Of a stretch of 33,732 nucleotides of DNA, positions 16,988-24,898 are shown piece by piece (the stretch's first letter is position 1; every line of letters begins with the position of its first letter). The notes beneath the pieces are model-generated. The model saw only the letters and a program-made list of their open reading frames with translations, ran no database searches and had not been told where the DNA came from. Source of the DNA: Oscillatoriaceae cyanobacterium M33_DOE_052 (lineage in GTDB: Bacteria > Cyanobacteriota > Cyanobacteriia > Cyanobacteriales > Laspinemataceae); NCBI GenBank assembly GCA_015296065.1, contig DVDU01000191.1, positions 1-33,732 of the forward strand. The letters are read 5' to 3'. A program made the translations under genes and the position numbers.

Positions 16988-18022
16988 CTAATTCCTAATG
17001 GCGGCGGCGATGCGTTCCTGGTTCAAGTCCCGACCGATAAACACGAGGCGGGTTTGGCGGGGTTCGCTGGGTTGCCAGGGGCGATCGTAAAAATAATCAA
17101 ACCGCTGTCCCACCCCCTGCATCACCAACCGCATCGGCTTATTCGGAACCGTGACAAACCCTTTCACCCGATAAATCTCCTCCTGCTGTACCAACTCCTG
17201 GAGCTGCTTTACCAACAAAGTCGGCTCAAATCCTGCTTCTAAAATCAAATTTACCGCATTGATTTCCTCATCATGGTCGTGTTCTTCTTCATGGTCATGG
17301 TGACTAGGACGGCTGTCTAAATTATCCTCCACCGCCGCATTAAATCCCAGCAGCAATTCTGAGCTAATTTTCCCCCCTTCACAAGGGACAATTTTTACCC
17401 CCGGTCTCACTTCCTGTCGGAGCCAATTTTCCACTCGTTCTCGCTCTGCTGGTTCCACTAAATCCACTTTAGTCAGCAACACCATATCGGCGCAGTTTAA
17501 CTGGTCCTCAAACAGTTCCTCTAACGGGGTTTCATGTTCTAAATTGGGGTCGGCTTGTCGTTGCGCTTCCAGAGCCGCCAAATCTCCCACGATTTGCCCT
17601 TTGGCTAAGGCTTCGCAGTCCACCACTGTCACCACGCCATCAACGGTGGCACCGGTGCGAATGTCTGGCCAGCGGAATGCTTGCACTAGGGGTTTGGGTA
17701 GTGCTAAACCGGAGGTTTCTACTACCATACAATCCAGTTTTTCCCGCCGTTGCAGCAGGGTTTTCATGGTGGGATAAAATTCTTCTTGTACGGTGCAGCA
17801 AAGGCAACCGTTAGTTAGTTCTACGATGTTCTCGCTGGGGTCGTCTTCCTCATCGCAGGTTTGACAAGAGCGCAGCAGCTCACCATCAATCCCCACCTCG
17901 CCAAACTCATTCACTAAAACGGCGATACGCCGCCCGCCATTATTTTGCAGCAAATGGCGGATGGTGGTAGTTTTGCCCGCGCCGAGAAATCCTGTAATTA
18001 CTGTTACTGGTATTTTGTGCAT
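16988..18022 (-). CDS. CobW/COG0523-family GTP-binding metallochaperone
   Basis: A 344-residue G3E GTPase thought to deliver metal ions to target enzymes. GTP-binding P-loop GFLGAGKT at 11-18, the metal-binding GCLCC motif at 72-76, and a His/Asp/Glu-rich metal loop SHHDHEEEHDHDEE before the CobW_C domain. ATG 18022 is chosen because AAGGA sits at ideal distance upstream; a longer in-frame start at 18088 would add 22 unconserved residues. It is third in a DUF1636-hupE-cobW run behind a cobalamin riboswitch, so cobalt for B12 is the likeliest metal, although zinc members of the family look alike. Confidence 0.92.
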   Translation of the reverse strand: MHKIPVTVITGFLGAGKTTTIRHLLQNNGGRRIAVLVNEFGEVGIDGELLRSCQTCDEEDDPSENIVELTNGCLCCTVQEEFYPTMKTLLQRREKLDCMVVETSGLALPKPLVQAFRWPDIRTGATVDGVVTVVDCEALAKGQIVGDLAALEAQRQADPNLEHETPLEELFEDQLNCADMVLLTKVDLVEPAERERVENWLRQEVRPGVKIVPCEGGKISSELLLGFNAAVEDNLDSRPSHHDHEEEHDHDEEINAVNLILEAGFEPTLLVKQLQELVQQEEIYRVKGFVTVPNKPMRLVMQGVGQRFDYFYDRPWQPSEPRQTRLVFIGRDLNQERIAAAIRN

Positions 18023-18169
18023 TGATGTCCTTGTGTTGGTGAGTGAATAAATTGGCGGCCATGACTTCTGGTGAGGGCAGGGCATCATCAGGATTTTCTG
18101 ATGTTGAGATAAATTGATGGTGCCGTGCCCCTACTTTCAGCCCTGAAAATTAGGCAGAATTCTGTCCCA

Positions 18170-18829
18170 TCAAGCACCGATCGCACTGGCGAGGAAACTG
18201 GCGCCAATGCCGCAGATGGTAAAACCGGCAAAGCGCAGATAAAGACCGGGGGAGTTAGGGATATTTTCAAGGGCAGTTTTGCCCAGATTGAAAGCAATGG
18301 CAGCAACAGTCATTTGGATGATGGTAAATCCGGTTAAATATGCCCAGAGGGGGGTCATTTCGGCTCCAACTATGGCTTCTCCGTAGGCGTAACCGTGAAA
18401 GATGCCAGCTATTGCGGCTAATGCTACTAAACCCTGCCAGTTGGTAGTTTTGGATGTTGCCAGCATGCCTCCGGCGGCGAACACTGAAGCCGCCACTACC
18501 AGTTCGGGTAGGGGTAAATTTGCGCCGGTGAGATGAAGTCCGACGCCAGCGATCGTGGTGAGAATAAAGCCAGCGGGAATGGCGATGCCGATGCTTTTGC
18601 CAGGAGCGATCGCCACTGCCAGCAATCCCACCGCCACCACAAAGGCAAAATGGTCTAAACCGATAATCGGGTGCGCCAAACCCGACAAAAATCCCTCCCA
18701 AAAGTTCGTCGGCGTCTCACCACCAAAGGCATGGTGAGCCATCGCGGGACTAGCCGCCACGATGCTGAACAGAACAAATAAGATGACACCCGTCAGTTTT
18801 ACAGGAAACTTTAGTTTTGGCATTTGCAT
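18170..18829 (-). CDS. hupE: HupE/UreJ-family nickel/cobalt transporter
   Basis: A 219-residue membrane protein with an N-terminal signal-like segment ending AMAHHAFGGE and about six helices. The family metal-binding signatures are present: HPIIGLDH at 53-60 (His and Asp/His ligands) and FHGYAYGE at 145-152. HupE/UreJ proteins take up Ni2+ or Co2+. It starts 26 nt after DUF1636 and is followed by cobW after a 147-nt gap, all in one direction. Because the group is preceded by a cobalamin riboswitch, cobalt is the inferred substrate; no hydrogenase or urease gene is in the window to support nickel. Confidence 0.92.
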   Translation of the reverse strand: MQMPKLKFPVKLTGVILFVLFSIVAASPAMAHHAFGGETPTNFWEGFLSGLAHPIIGLDHFAFVVAVGLLAVAIAPGKSIGIAIPAGFILTTIAGVGLHLTGANLPLPELVVAASVFAAGGMLATSKTTNWQGLVALAAIAGIFHGYAYGEAIVGAEMTPLWAYLTGFTIIQMTVAAIAFNLGKTALENIPNSPGLYLRFAGFTICGIGASFLASAIGA

Positions 18830-18855
18830 TCTCGATATTAATCCAAATCAGTAAA

Positions 18856-19254
18856 TTAAGTGTTGGCAGCCGACAAAGTTGGCACCGGTGGGACGCGAGC
18901 AATGATGCCCTTTTTCAGCGGTTCCGGTCGCTCCCCCCAAGGCACTAAACCATCAGGTTTGCCATAGTATTTACTGGCACATTCCAGCACCGCCGCCCCA
19001 GTTTCCCCACCAGTGCTGATATCGCCAAATAAATACGTCCACTTTCCCGGCGCCACAAACGAAACCGCGCAAGCATGACTACATGCGCTCATACACTGCA
19101 CCGGGTGCAGAGAAAATTCATCGCGCAATTCCCAGGTTGCGTGCAGTTGGGAAATGCTCGCGAGCAATTGCTCTCCCCCGCTGGTGCCAACTCGCTTCCC
19201 ATCTTGCCAAGTGCTGGCGCAAGTGGTGCAAACAAATAAAGCGTGTTTTGTCAT
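18856..19254 (-). CDS. DUF1636 Cys-rich metal-binding protein
   Basis: A 132-residue soluble protein of DUF1636, a thioredoxin-like ferredoxin-fold family of unknown biochemistry that is repeatedly found with cobalamin and cobalt genes. Five Cys are arranged C9-x2-C12 near the start (VCTTCAS) and C54-x3-C58-x3-C62 (CMSACSHAC), suggesting an iron-sulfur cluster or metal site. ATG at 19254. It is the first gene after the cobalamin riboswitch (about 265 nt of leader between), with hupE 26 nt downstream. A role in sensing or passing on cobalt is an inference from context. Confidence 0.88.
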   Translation of the reverse strand: MTKHALFVCTTCASTWQDGKRVGTSGGEQLLASISQLHATWELRDEFSLHPVQCMSACSHACAVSFVAPGKWTYLFGDISTGGETGAAVLECASKYYGKPDGLVPWGERPEPLKKGIIARVPPVPTLSAANT

Positions 19255-19520
19255 CTGTCTTCCAGTTTTCTGTCCTGATATCCCGTATTAAAGCGATACA
19301 ACTCCTCGCCGTTGGACTTGCCACGGTCCAACCACTGCAAAAATTACCCAATTCCTGCTCCCGGTGGTTTGGCTGCATCTCAACTGAGCCAATCAACCTG
19401 GTGTCGGGGTGGGTATAAATTCTAGTCGTAGAAGAGGCGCGCTTTGCCCTCAATACACGCGCCTTGAGGATAGATAAATCTCAAATTTGCTCTCATCCGT
19501 ACCTCGCAGATGAATATATA
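19255..19520 (-). other. Leader between riboswitch and DUF1636, with attenuator-like stem
   Basis: No gene is supportable. On the minus strand AGGCGCG/CGCGCCT (19458-19464 and 19435-19441) form a 7-bp stem that could be part of the expression platform, but no clear T-run follows. The 265-nt distance to the start codon is long for direct translational control. Confidence 0.4.
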
Positions 19521-19672
19521 GGTTGACTTTTCCCTCGGTGGGCATTCTGACTTAGAGCCGCTGGGACTCATCACAGCTGCGGGACAGCGCCGGACTTACA
19601 CCGAACTTTCCCCCTTGCGTCTGGTGGCTGCTCCCCACCAGAACCGACGGGCAAGGTTAATCTTAACTCACG
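19521..19672 (-). promoter_or_regulatory. Cobalamin riboswitch
   Basis: Read on the minus strand, the sequence has the conserved B12 core: GGGGGAA, CGGTGTAAGTCCGGCGCTG, TCCCGCAGCTGTGATG (the B12 box), then AAGTCAGAATGCCCACCGA. A peripheral stem with CTGGTGG.../CCACCAG lies 5' of the core. The element faces the DUF1636-hupE-cobW run, so high adenosyl- or methylcobalamin should switch that operon off. Outer limits are approximate. Confidence 0.93.
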
Positions 19673-20105
19673 TTGCACTTTTTGCCAAGAGGAAATCTGG
19701 AGTTGAAGTTTTGATATCACATATCAGCTAACAATGTACAAGTGAATTCAGGCTGGGGGCTGCTTTGGCTCCGATTCCCCCTGGGCAAAGTCACCCGGGC
19801 GATAGATTTTACCATCCAGAATTGAAAATTATTGCCCAGTAAACTTTGGCTATGTCCCCAATTTTGTCATCTCCTGCCGAAATATTAACTAAAAATTAAG
19901 ATTTTGAGAAATTCTAAATTTGGAAATTATATTAGAACCAGTGTAACTCAGCCAATTTATTTGCCAGTTTGAGCAGCGGTGGGAAATTTATCGGGGGCAA
20001 AAATATAACTGTTGCAGATTGTTTCTGTTACATCTTAGGAGTGGTTGGGCTAAAAGGTGATCCATGTCATAGATTCGCTAGGGAAAGCTCTGGGGGTAAA
20101 AACTT
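19673..20105. other. Upstream region shared by riboswitch operon and histidine kinase
   Basis: About 430 nt between divergent transcription units. It should carry both promoters. No gene or clear consensus promoter stands out; the middle (19750-19800) is G+C-rich and the kinase side is A+T-rich. A 101-codon frame at 19969 overlaps the kinase out of frame and is not called. Confidence 0.4.
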
Positions 20106-21497
20106 ATGGATATGGAAACGGCTAAGAATAAATACTCACATCAGCGATTGGATGCCAAGGGATCAGCAGAAATTCCGCCCCATAATCCAAGAACAAAGCA
20201 TCATAATGGCTTGTCTGTACCAGAAGCAAGTGGCATCGATAAGCTCCTGTGCCGATCGATTAAATTTGCTTTAGATAAAACGGCGATTGTTGCTCTGACC
20301 GATGCTAAGGGTAAAATTCTCTACGTGAATGATAAATTTTGTGAATTATCCCAATATAGTGAAAAAGAACTTCTCGGCAAAGACCACCGGATTGTAAATT
20401 CGGGATATCATTCTCGGCAATTTTTTCAAGATTTTTGGGCAACCATTAAATCAGGGCAAATTTGGCGTGGCGAGATTCACAATCAAGCCAAAGACGGCTC
20501 CTATTACTGGGTCGATACCACCGTAGTGCCATTTCTGGATGAGCATGGCCAACCTTATCAGTATTTATCGATTAGATTTGACATCACGGCGCGCAAGCAA
20601 GCAGAAGCCGCATTAAAGCAAGCTGAGGAGCTATCCCGTCACCAGGCAGAAATGCTGCAGCGAGCCTTAATGGAAATTAAACAGACCCAAGCTCAATTGG
20701 TGCATACAGAAAAAATGTCTGGTTTGGGACAGCTCGTGGCGGGTATTGCTCACGAAATCAATAATCCCGTTAACTTTATTTACGGCAATTTGCTCTATAC
20801 GGCTGAATATGTGGAAAAAATCCTGAAATTGCTGGCATTGTACCAATATCACTATCCCGAACCAGTGGCGGAAATTCAGGATACAGCTGAGGTGTTAGAG
20901 CTGGAGTTCCTGATGGAAGATTTGCCCAAAATGGTGGATTCGATGCAGATGGGGGCAAATCGCATTCGAGACTTGGTGCGGTCTCTGCGCAATTTCTCAC
21001 GCTTGGATGAATCGGAACGGAAATTGGTTGATATTCACCCGGGAATTGACAGCACGTTATTGATTTTGCAACACCGTCTCAAGCCGAAGGGAAGCAACCA
21101 GGAAATTGAGTTAATTCAAGATTATGGCAATTTGCCACCAGTGCTGTGCTACCCCAGTCAGCTCAATCAGGTGTTTATGAATATTCTGGCTAATGCTATA
21201 GATGCACTTGAAGAGCAACCGGCGCCGCGCTTAATTACGATTCGCACCCGGTTGGTGCAGGGGAAGGAGGGGGATTTCGCCCACATTACCATCGCTGATA
21301 ATGGTCCGGGGATTCCCGCTGCCATCCATTCCCGCCTGTTTGACCCGTTTTTTACCACGAAGCCGGTGGGTAAAGGTACGGGTTTAGGGTTGTCTATTGC
21401 TCACCAGATTGTGGTGGAGAAGCACGGGGGGATGCTGGAGTGCATTTCTCCTCCGGGTGGGGGGACTCAGTTTACCATTGCCATTCCCCTCAAGTGA
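20106..21497 (+). CDS. PAS-domain sensor histidine kinase
   Basis: A 463-residue, apparently soluble kinase. Residues ~1-55 are a hydrophilic leader; a PAS/PAC domain spans ~55-165 (KTAIVALTDAKGKILYVNDK through SIRFDITARKQAE). A coiled-coil linker (~165-205) leads to the H box, with the phosphorylated His at H216 (GLGQLVAGIAHEINNP), and then HATPase_c with N box NQVFMNILANAIDAL, G1 DNGPGI, F box FDPFFTTKPVGKGTGLGLS. The H box is the NtrB/HisKA-like cyanobacterial type. No response regulator is adjacent, so it is an orphan in this window; the PAS ligand cannot be told. Confidence 0.95.
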   Translation: MDMETAKNKYSHQRLDAKGSAEIPPHNPRTKHHNGLSVPEASGIDKLLCRSIKFALDKTAIVALTDAKGKILYVNDKFCELSQYSEKELLGKDHRIVNSGYHSRQFFQDFWATIKSGQIWRGEIHNQAKDGSYYWVDTTVVPFLDEHGQPYQYLSIRFDITARKQAEAALKQAEELSRHQAEMLQRALMEIKQTQAQLVHTEKMSGLGQLVAGIAHEINNPVNFIYGNLLYTAEYVEKILKLLALYQYHYPEPVAEIQDTAEVLELEFLMEDLPKMVDSMQMGANRIRDLVRSLRNFSRLDESERKLVDIHPGIDSTLLILQHRLKPKGSNQEIELIQDYGNLPPVLCYPSQLNQVFMNILANAIDALEEQPAPRLITIRTRLVQGKEGDFAHITIADNGPGIPAAIHSRLFDPFFTTKPVGKGTGLGLSIAHQIVVEKHGGMLECISPPGGGTQFTIAIPLK

Positions 21498-21510
21498 CGT
21501 TGAAGGGATA

Positions 21511-21538
21511 AAAACACCAACGCTTCAGGCGGTGTTTT
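21511..21538. terminator. Bidirectional terminator between kinase and DUF7219-like gene
   Basis: AAAACACC (21511-21518) pairs with GGTGTTTT (21531-21538) over a loop with inner pairing. The right arm and T-run end kinase transcription; it overlaps the last codons of the convergent small gene. Confidence 0.6.
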
Positions 21539-21782
21539 CTTGGCTGTCGGCTCTTGGTTGGCCTATACCCAATTGCTTCTTACTGCGCTTTAGCTGCTTC
21601 CACAGAGCCTTGATTTCCGCATAGGCTACTTCTGGGGGCAGCTTACCGCTGGTTTCCAAACAGGTAATGTAACCTACCCGCTGGGCGAATTCTTGCAGAT
21701 TGGCGTTGAATACCAAGTTTTCCGGCTTGGTGGCGCCGTGGTAGCGGCTCCGGGGATGCAGATAATCAAATGTGTCTGTCAT
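21525..21782 (-). CDS. Small conserved cyanobacterial protein (DUF7219-like)
   Basis: An 85-residue soluble protein. The core SRYHGATKPENLVFNANLQE, then FAQRVGYITCLETSGKLPPE and IKALWKQLKRSKKQLGI, matches from memory a small family restricted largely to cyanobacteria (DUF7219). No enzymatic motif is visible; it looks all-helical. ATG at 21782. It is convergent with the histidine kinase and shares the terminator region with it. Function unknown. Confidence 0.75.
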   Translation of the reverse strand: MTDTFDYLHPRSRYHGATKPENLVFNANLQEFAQRVGYITCLETSGKLPPEVAYAEIKALWKQLKRSKKQLGIGQPRADSQENTA

Positions 21783-22119
21783 CGCTATCTCTTAAAGTTT
21801 GTTTATTCTTACCTCACTTCATCTTAGCACTGCCTCTGCCAATTTGGCAAGAGCATTATTGACAGGATGACTCACCAATTTGTTAAATTTTTGTCGCGGG
21901 GTCATCAAATTATATTTGAGATTAATTCCGAGCATTTGCGGGCAAGTCTGTATCGGTAATTACCGATATCAAAACTTAATCAATGGTGAATTATGGTAAA
22001 ATTTTTGGGCAAAATAGGTGAAATTATATGGCGAAATCGCAGAGCTTCAGGCGGCGGGCAGCAGGTGATCTGCCAGCAGTGCCTGTAGGAGAGAAAATAC
22101 TGGAGCTTGTATCTGTCGC
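21783..22119. other. A+T-rich intergenic region with possible small ORF
   Basis: No secure gene. A plus-strand frame starts at ATG 22028 behind a plausible ribosome binding site (AGGTG at 22016-22020) and runs to 22222, but its second half is antisense to the metal-binding protein gene and its product (MAKSQSFRRRAAGDLPAVPV...) has no recognised motif. A perfect palindrome lies upstream at 21951-21968. Confidence 0.35.
21951..21968. promoter_or_regulatory. 18-bp perfect palindrome (candidate operator)
   Basis: TATCGGTAATTACCGATA reads identically on both strands. It lies 60 nt before a possible small plus-strand ORF and upstream of nothing else obvious. The symmetry suits a dimeric repressor, but no regulator can be named. 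Confidence 0.5.
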
Positions 22120-23109
22120 TTATTCTCCTGACTGGGGTGTGTTAGCAGGGGTGAAGGGGGTGTATTTTCCGCCTAGTGCTTCTACTATGGCCCGGGTGTT
22201 GGCTTGGAGCATTTTGGGATAAGTATCGCCCGGGCTCCCGGGGGCGCCGATCGAGTCGGCATATAGCGGTTGCGGCGCCAGTTTCACCCCAGCTTCTTCG
22301 GCGACGGTGGTAATTAGCCGGGGGTTGATGGTGGTTTCGGCAAAAATGGCGGGGACGCGGGTTTTCTTAATCTCTTCGGCGAGGTTTTTCACGGTTTGAG
22401 CGCTGGGTTGCTCTTCGGTGCTGATGCCAATCAGGGTGCCAGTGACTTTCAACCCGTAGGCGCGGGCGTAATATTCAAAAGCATCGTGAGTTGTCACCAT
22501 CCGCCGTTGGTTTTCTGGAATGGTGGCTATTTGCTGCTGAATCCAGGTATCAAGGCGCTGCAATTCGGCTACCAGTTGGGCGGCGTTTTGGGCAAATTGC
22601 TCTTTTTCGGCGGGGGAGAGTTCGCTCAAGGCGTCCCGAATGGCGTTGACCATCAAAATGCCGTTTTTGGCGTCACCCCATACATGGGGGTCGGGCACTT
22701 TTTGGCTTTGGTTCTGCTTTTCCAGAGGGGGTACGACTTCTCCCACTGCCAATTTGCGGGCTTTGACTCCGGCGGATTCCATGAGTTTAATTAGCCCCGG
22801 TTCTAAATGATAGCCGTTATAGAGGATGAGGTCGGCTTCTTCAAAGGCGGCGCTGTCGGCGGGGACGGGCTCGTAAATGTGGGGGTCGGCTCCGGGTTTG
22901 AGGATGCCTTTCTGGCGAATGGCTTCACCCCCGACGCGCTCCGCCATGTGGGCGATGATGGTGCTGGTGGAGACGACTTGGGGTTTATCTATGTCTCCGG
23001 GGGTGTTGGCTTCTGGGGCGGAGTTGGTGCAGGCGGTGAGACATAGCCCGAGGAAAATGGCGACTGTTTGCCACAGGGGGAGGGTTTGGCGGTGGGTGTG
23101 AGTGGACAT
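22120..23109 (-). CDS. Metal (Mn/Zn-type) ABC transporter substrate-binding lipoprotein
   Basis: A 329-residue cluster A-I binding protein that captures divalent metal outside the inner membrane. Lipoprotein signal with lipobox LTAC, Cys27. Likely ligands are H76 (ADPHIYEP), H142 (PDPHVWGD), H208 (TTHDAFEYYARAYGL) and D285 (YADSIG). The third ligand is His as in TroA/ZnuA, whereas MntC and PsaA use Glu there; yet the long His-rich loop of ZnuA is missing and the GISTEEQPSAQTV segment is typical of Zn/Mn-family proteins. I therefore leave the metal open. Ribosome binding site AAAGGA precedes the ATG at 23109. Divergent from the matching ATPase gene. Confidence 0.9.
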   Translation of the reverse strand: MSTHTHRQTLPLWQTVAIFLGLCLTACTNSAPEANTPGDIDKPQVVSTSTIIAHMAERVGGEAIRQKGILKPGADPHIYEPVPADSAAFEEADLILYNGYHLEPGLIKLMESAGVKARKLAVGEVVPPLEKQNQSQKVPDPHVWGDAKNGILMVNAIRDALSELSPAEKEQFAQNAAQLVAELQRLDTWIQQQIATIPENQRRMVTTHDAFEYYARAYGLKVTGTLIGISTEEQPSAQTVKNLAEEIKKTRVPAIFAETTINPRLITTVAEEAGVKLAPQPLYADSIGAPGSPGDTYPKMLQANTRAIVEALGGKYTPFTPANTPQSGE

Positions 23110-23134
23110 TGTGATATTTCCTTTACATTTCTTT

Positions 23135-23172
23135 TCATATTTCTTTCATAAGTCCTATCATATTTCTTTCAT
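23135..23172. promoter_or_regulatory. 15-bp direct repeats in the metal-transporter intergenic region
   Basis: TCATATTTCTTTCAT occurs at 23135-23149 and 23158-23172, identical and 23 bp apart, about two helical turns. On the minus strand each carries ATGAAAG. The repeats sit between the divergent binding-protein and ATPase genes, so they are a good candidate operator for a metal-responsive regulator acting on one or both. Confidence 0.55.
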
Positions 23173-23249
23173 TTTTGCTCTATGCTGGAATCAGGCAAGC
23201 GGGGAAAGCCTTGCCGCTGTAGGACGGAAAGTGAAATTGGAGGACTGAC

Positions 23250-23990
23250 ATGAGTGCTGGCATTACCATTAGCCATTTGGGGGTGAGTTACCGGACGGTG
23301 GAGGCGCTGCGGGATATCAATCTGCAGGTGCAGCCCGGTCGTCTGGGGGGTATTATTGGCCCGAATGGTGCGGGGAAAAGCACTTTGCTGAAGGCGATGT
23401 TGGGTTTGATTCCGGCTCACAGCGGGATGGTGTTGTATGATGGCAAGCCTTTGGCGGATAATTTGGCGGCGGTGGCTTATGTGCCGCAGCGTGCCCAAAT
23501 TGATTGGACTTATCCGGCGACGGTGTGGGATGTGGTGATGATGGGCCGGGTGAGACATACGGGATGGTTTCGGCGGTTTTCGGCGGTGAGTCGCCGTTTG
23601 GCAAATGAGGCTTTGGAACGGGTGGATATGCTGGCTTATCGCGATCGCCCCATTGGTCAACTGTCTGGGGGTCAGCAGCAGCGGGTGTTTTTGGCGCGGT
23701 CTTTGGCTCAGGATGCGGCAATTTTCTGTTTTGATGAGCCGTTTGTGGGGGTCGATCGCAAAACTGAGGCGATTATTTTCCAGATTTTTCGGGAGTTGGC
23801 GGCGGCGGGGAAAATTGTGTTGGTGGTGAATCACGATTTGGGCGAGGCGATCGTTAATTTCGATGATTTGATTTTACTCAATCAGGAGGTCATTGCTGCA
23901 GGCGATCGGCCACAAGTTCTCCAGGAAGATAATATCTACCGCGCTTATGGCGGTAAAGTGGTGTTCTTTTCTGAACCTTCTGCAGCTTAG
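23250..23990 (+). CDS. Metal (Mn/Zn-type) ABC transporter ATP-binding protein
   Basis: A 246-residue ABC ATPase that powers divalent metal import. Walker A GPNGAGKST (37-45), Q loop VPQ at 78-80 followed by RAQIDWTYPATVWDVV typical of MntA/ZnuC-type ATPases, signature LSGGQQQR (138-145), Walker B CFDEP (160-164), H-switch H195. ATG 23250 has GGAGG at 23239-23243. The partner binding protein is encoded divergently 140 nt away. No permease gene follows: the next gene is hicA. The permease must lie elsewhere or be lost. Confidence 0.93.
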   Translation: MSAGITISHLGVSYRTVEALRDINLQVQPGRLGGIIGPNGAGKSTLLKAMLGLIPAHSGMVLYDGKPLADNLAAVAYVPQRAQIDWTYPATVWDVVMMGRVRHTGWFRRFSAVSRRLANEALERVDMLAYRDRPIGQLSGGQQQRVFLARSLAQDAAIFCFDEPFVGVDRKTEAIIFQIFRELAAAGKIVLVVNHDLGEAIVNFDDLILLNQEVIAAGDRPQVLQEDNIYRAYGGKVVFFSEPSAA

Positions 23991-24102
23991 GGGACCCCAC
24001 CGCCATCCTAACTAATGTCATAAAAAATTTTTTTCATTATCGGCTTGACAGTTATTTTATATACGGATATGGTTAAACAAGTGGCGTCAAGCTGGGGTGA
24101 GA

Positions 24103-24423
24103 ATGCAGACAGTTCCTCTAAAGGCAGCTCAATCTGACAAACCTAAACTGGCTGGTGGATTAAATGGCAAACAGCGTCGAACCTTGGAGGTAATCTATAT
24201 CAACCCTGTTCGGGGAAATATTCTCTGGACAGATATCGAGAACCTGTTTGGGGCGCTGGGCGCTACTGTCAGTCAGGGGAGGGGGTCGCGGGTGCGAGTG
24301 GCGTTGAACGGTGTTAAAGCTGTTTTTCACGAACCGCACCCAGAAAAAGAGATATGCAAGGGCGCCGTTAAAAGTGTCCGTAAATTCTTGGAGGAAGCGG
24401 GGTTTACCCCTATGTCTGAGTAA
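24103..24423 (+). CDS. hicA: HicA-family toxin
   Basis: A 106-residue protein of the HicA mRNA-interferase family (double-stranded RNA-binding-like fold). Recognisable are KQRRTLEVIYINPVRGNILW, DIENLFGALGATVSQGRGSR and the ending VFHEPHPEKEICKGAVKSVR. In short HicA toxins the catalytic His lies in a GSH motif; this subfamily has GSR there, so catalysis may use other residues such as the later HEPHP histidines. ATG 24103 is preferred over GTG 24097 because GGGG (24094-24097) fits as its ribosome binding site. hicB follows in the usual order but after an unusual 167-nt gap. Confidence 0.85.
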   Translation: MQTVPLKAAQSDKPKLAGGLNGKQRRTLEVIYINPVRGNILWTDIENLFGALGATVSQGRGSRVRVALNGVKAVFHEPHPEKEICKGAVKSVRKFLEEAGFTPMSE

Positions 24424-24590
24424 CGATTAGTAAGATGTCCGGGGGCACCATCGCTGGTTGCCCCAGCCCCAGATAAACAAAAGACGTACCACCCATCTAG
24501 CCCAGGCATAACAGAATCGTGCAGCAGAATCTTAAATATTCTCCCAAAAGAGTAACTTTGCCGTTTCGACGTTTGAGAAGAGGGCGAACT

Positions 24591-24818
24591 ATGTTGACTT
24601 ACAAGGGCTACAAGGCTGAGATCGAAGTAGATGCAGAAAACCAGCTTCTCTTTGGTCGTGTCCTGGGCATCACGGATGTGATTACCTTTCAGGGCAAAAC
24701 AGAGGAAGAAGCGCGGCTGGCATTCTATGACTCTGTTGATGATTATTTAGATTTTTGTGACGAGTTAGGGGAACAACCGGCTAAGCCTTTTTCTAATTCC
24801 AGGCAGATGTATATATAA
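24591..24818 (+). CDS. hicB: HicB-family antitoxin, apparently C-terminally short
   Basis: A 75-residue antitoxin partner of HicA. The HicB partial RNase H-like fold is intact: MLTYKGYKAEIEVDAEN, FGRVLGITDVITFQGKTEEE and DSVDDYLDFCDELGEQPAKP. Family members of this type go on with PFSGK... and a ribbon-helix-helix DNA-binding domain of ~35 residues; here the frame ends at SNSRQMYI. It may still neutralise HicA but probably cannot bind its operator. ATG 24591 is chosen because AGAAGAGGG lies 7 nt upstream; a GTG at 24519 would add 24 poorly conserved residues. Confidence 0.85.
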   Translation: MLTYKGYKAEIEVDAENQLLFGRVLGITDVITFQGKTEEEARLAFYDSVDDYLDFCDELGEQPAKPFSNSRQMYI

Positions 24819-24898
24819 AATTTGTTGGATTTAATTTCATAATAAATGGTATTTAGGCATCAACATCCATGATGACCAGATGTTAGGGAGTATAGGTA

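Noticed and set aside
22120-23109. Naming the binding protein MntC outright
   Set aside because: The third metal ligand is His (as in TroA/ZnuA) rather than Glu, so manganese specificity is not supported by sequence alone.
23135-23172. Short spaced repeats considered as a CRISPR remnant
   Set aside because: Only two 15-bp copies with an 8-bp gap and no cas genes; a promoter operator explains them better. No CRISPR array was seen anywhere in the window.
23169-23834. 221-codon minus-strand ORF opposite the metal ATPase gene
   Set aside because: It is antisense to a fully conserved ABC ATPase; its His/Pro/Arg-rich product is what antisense of such a gene yields.
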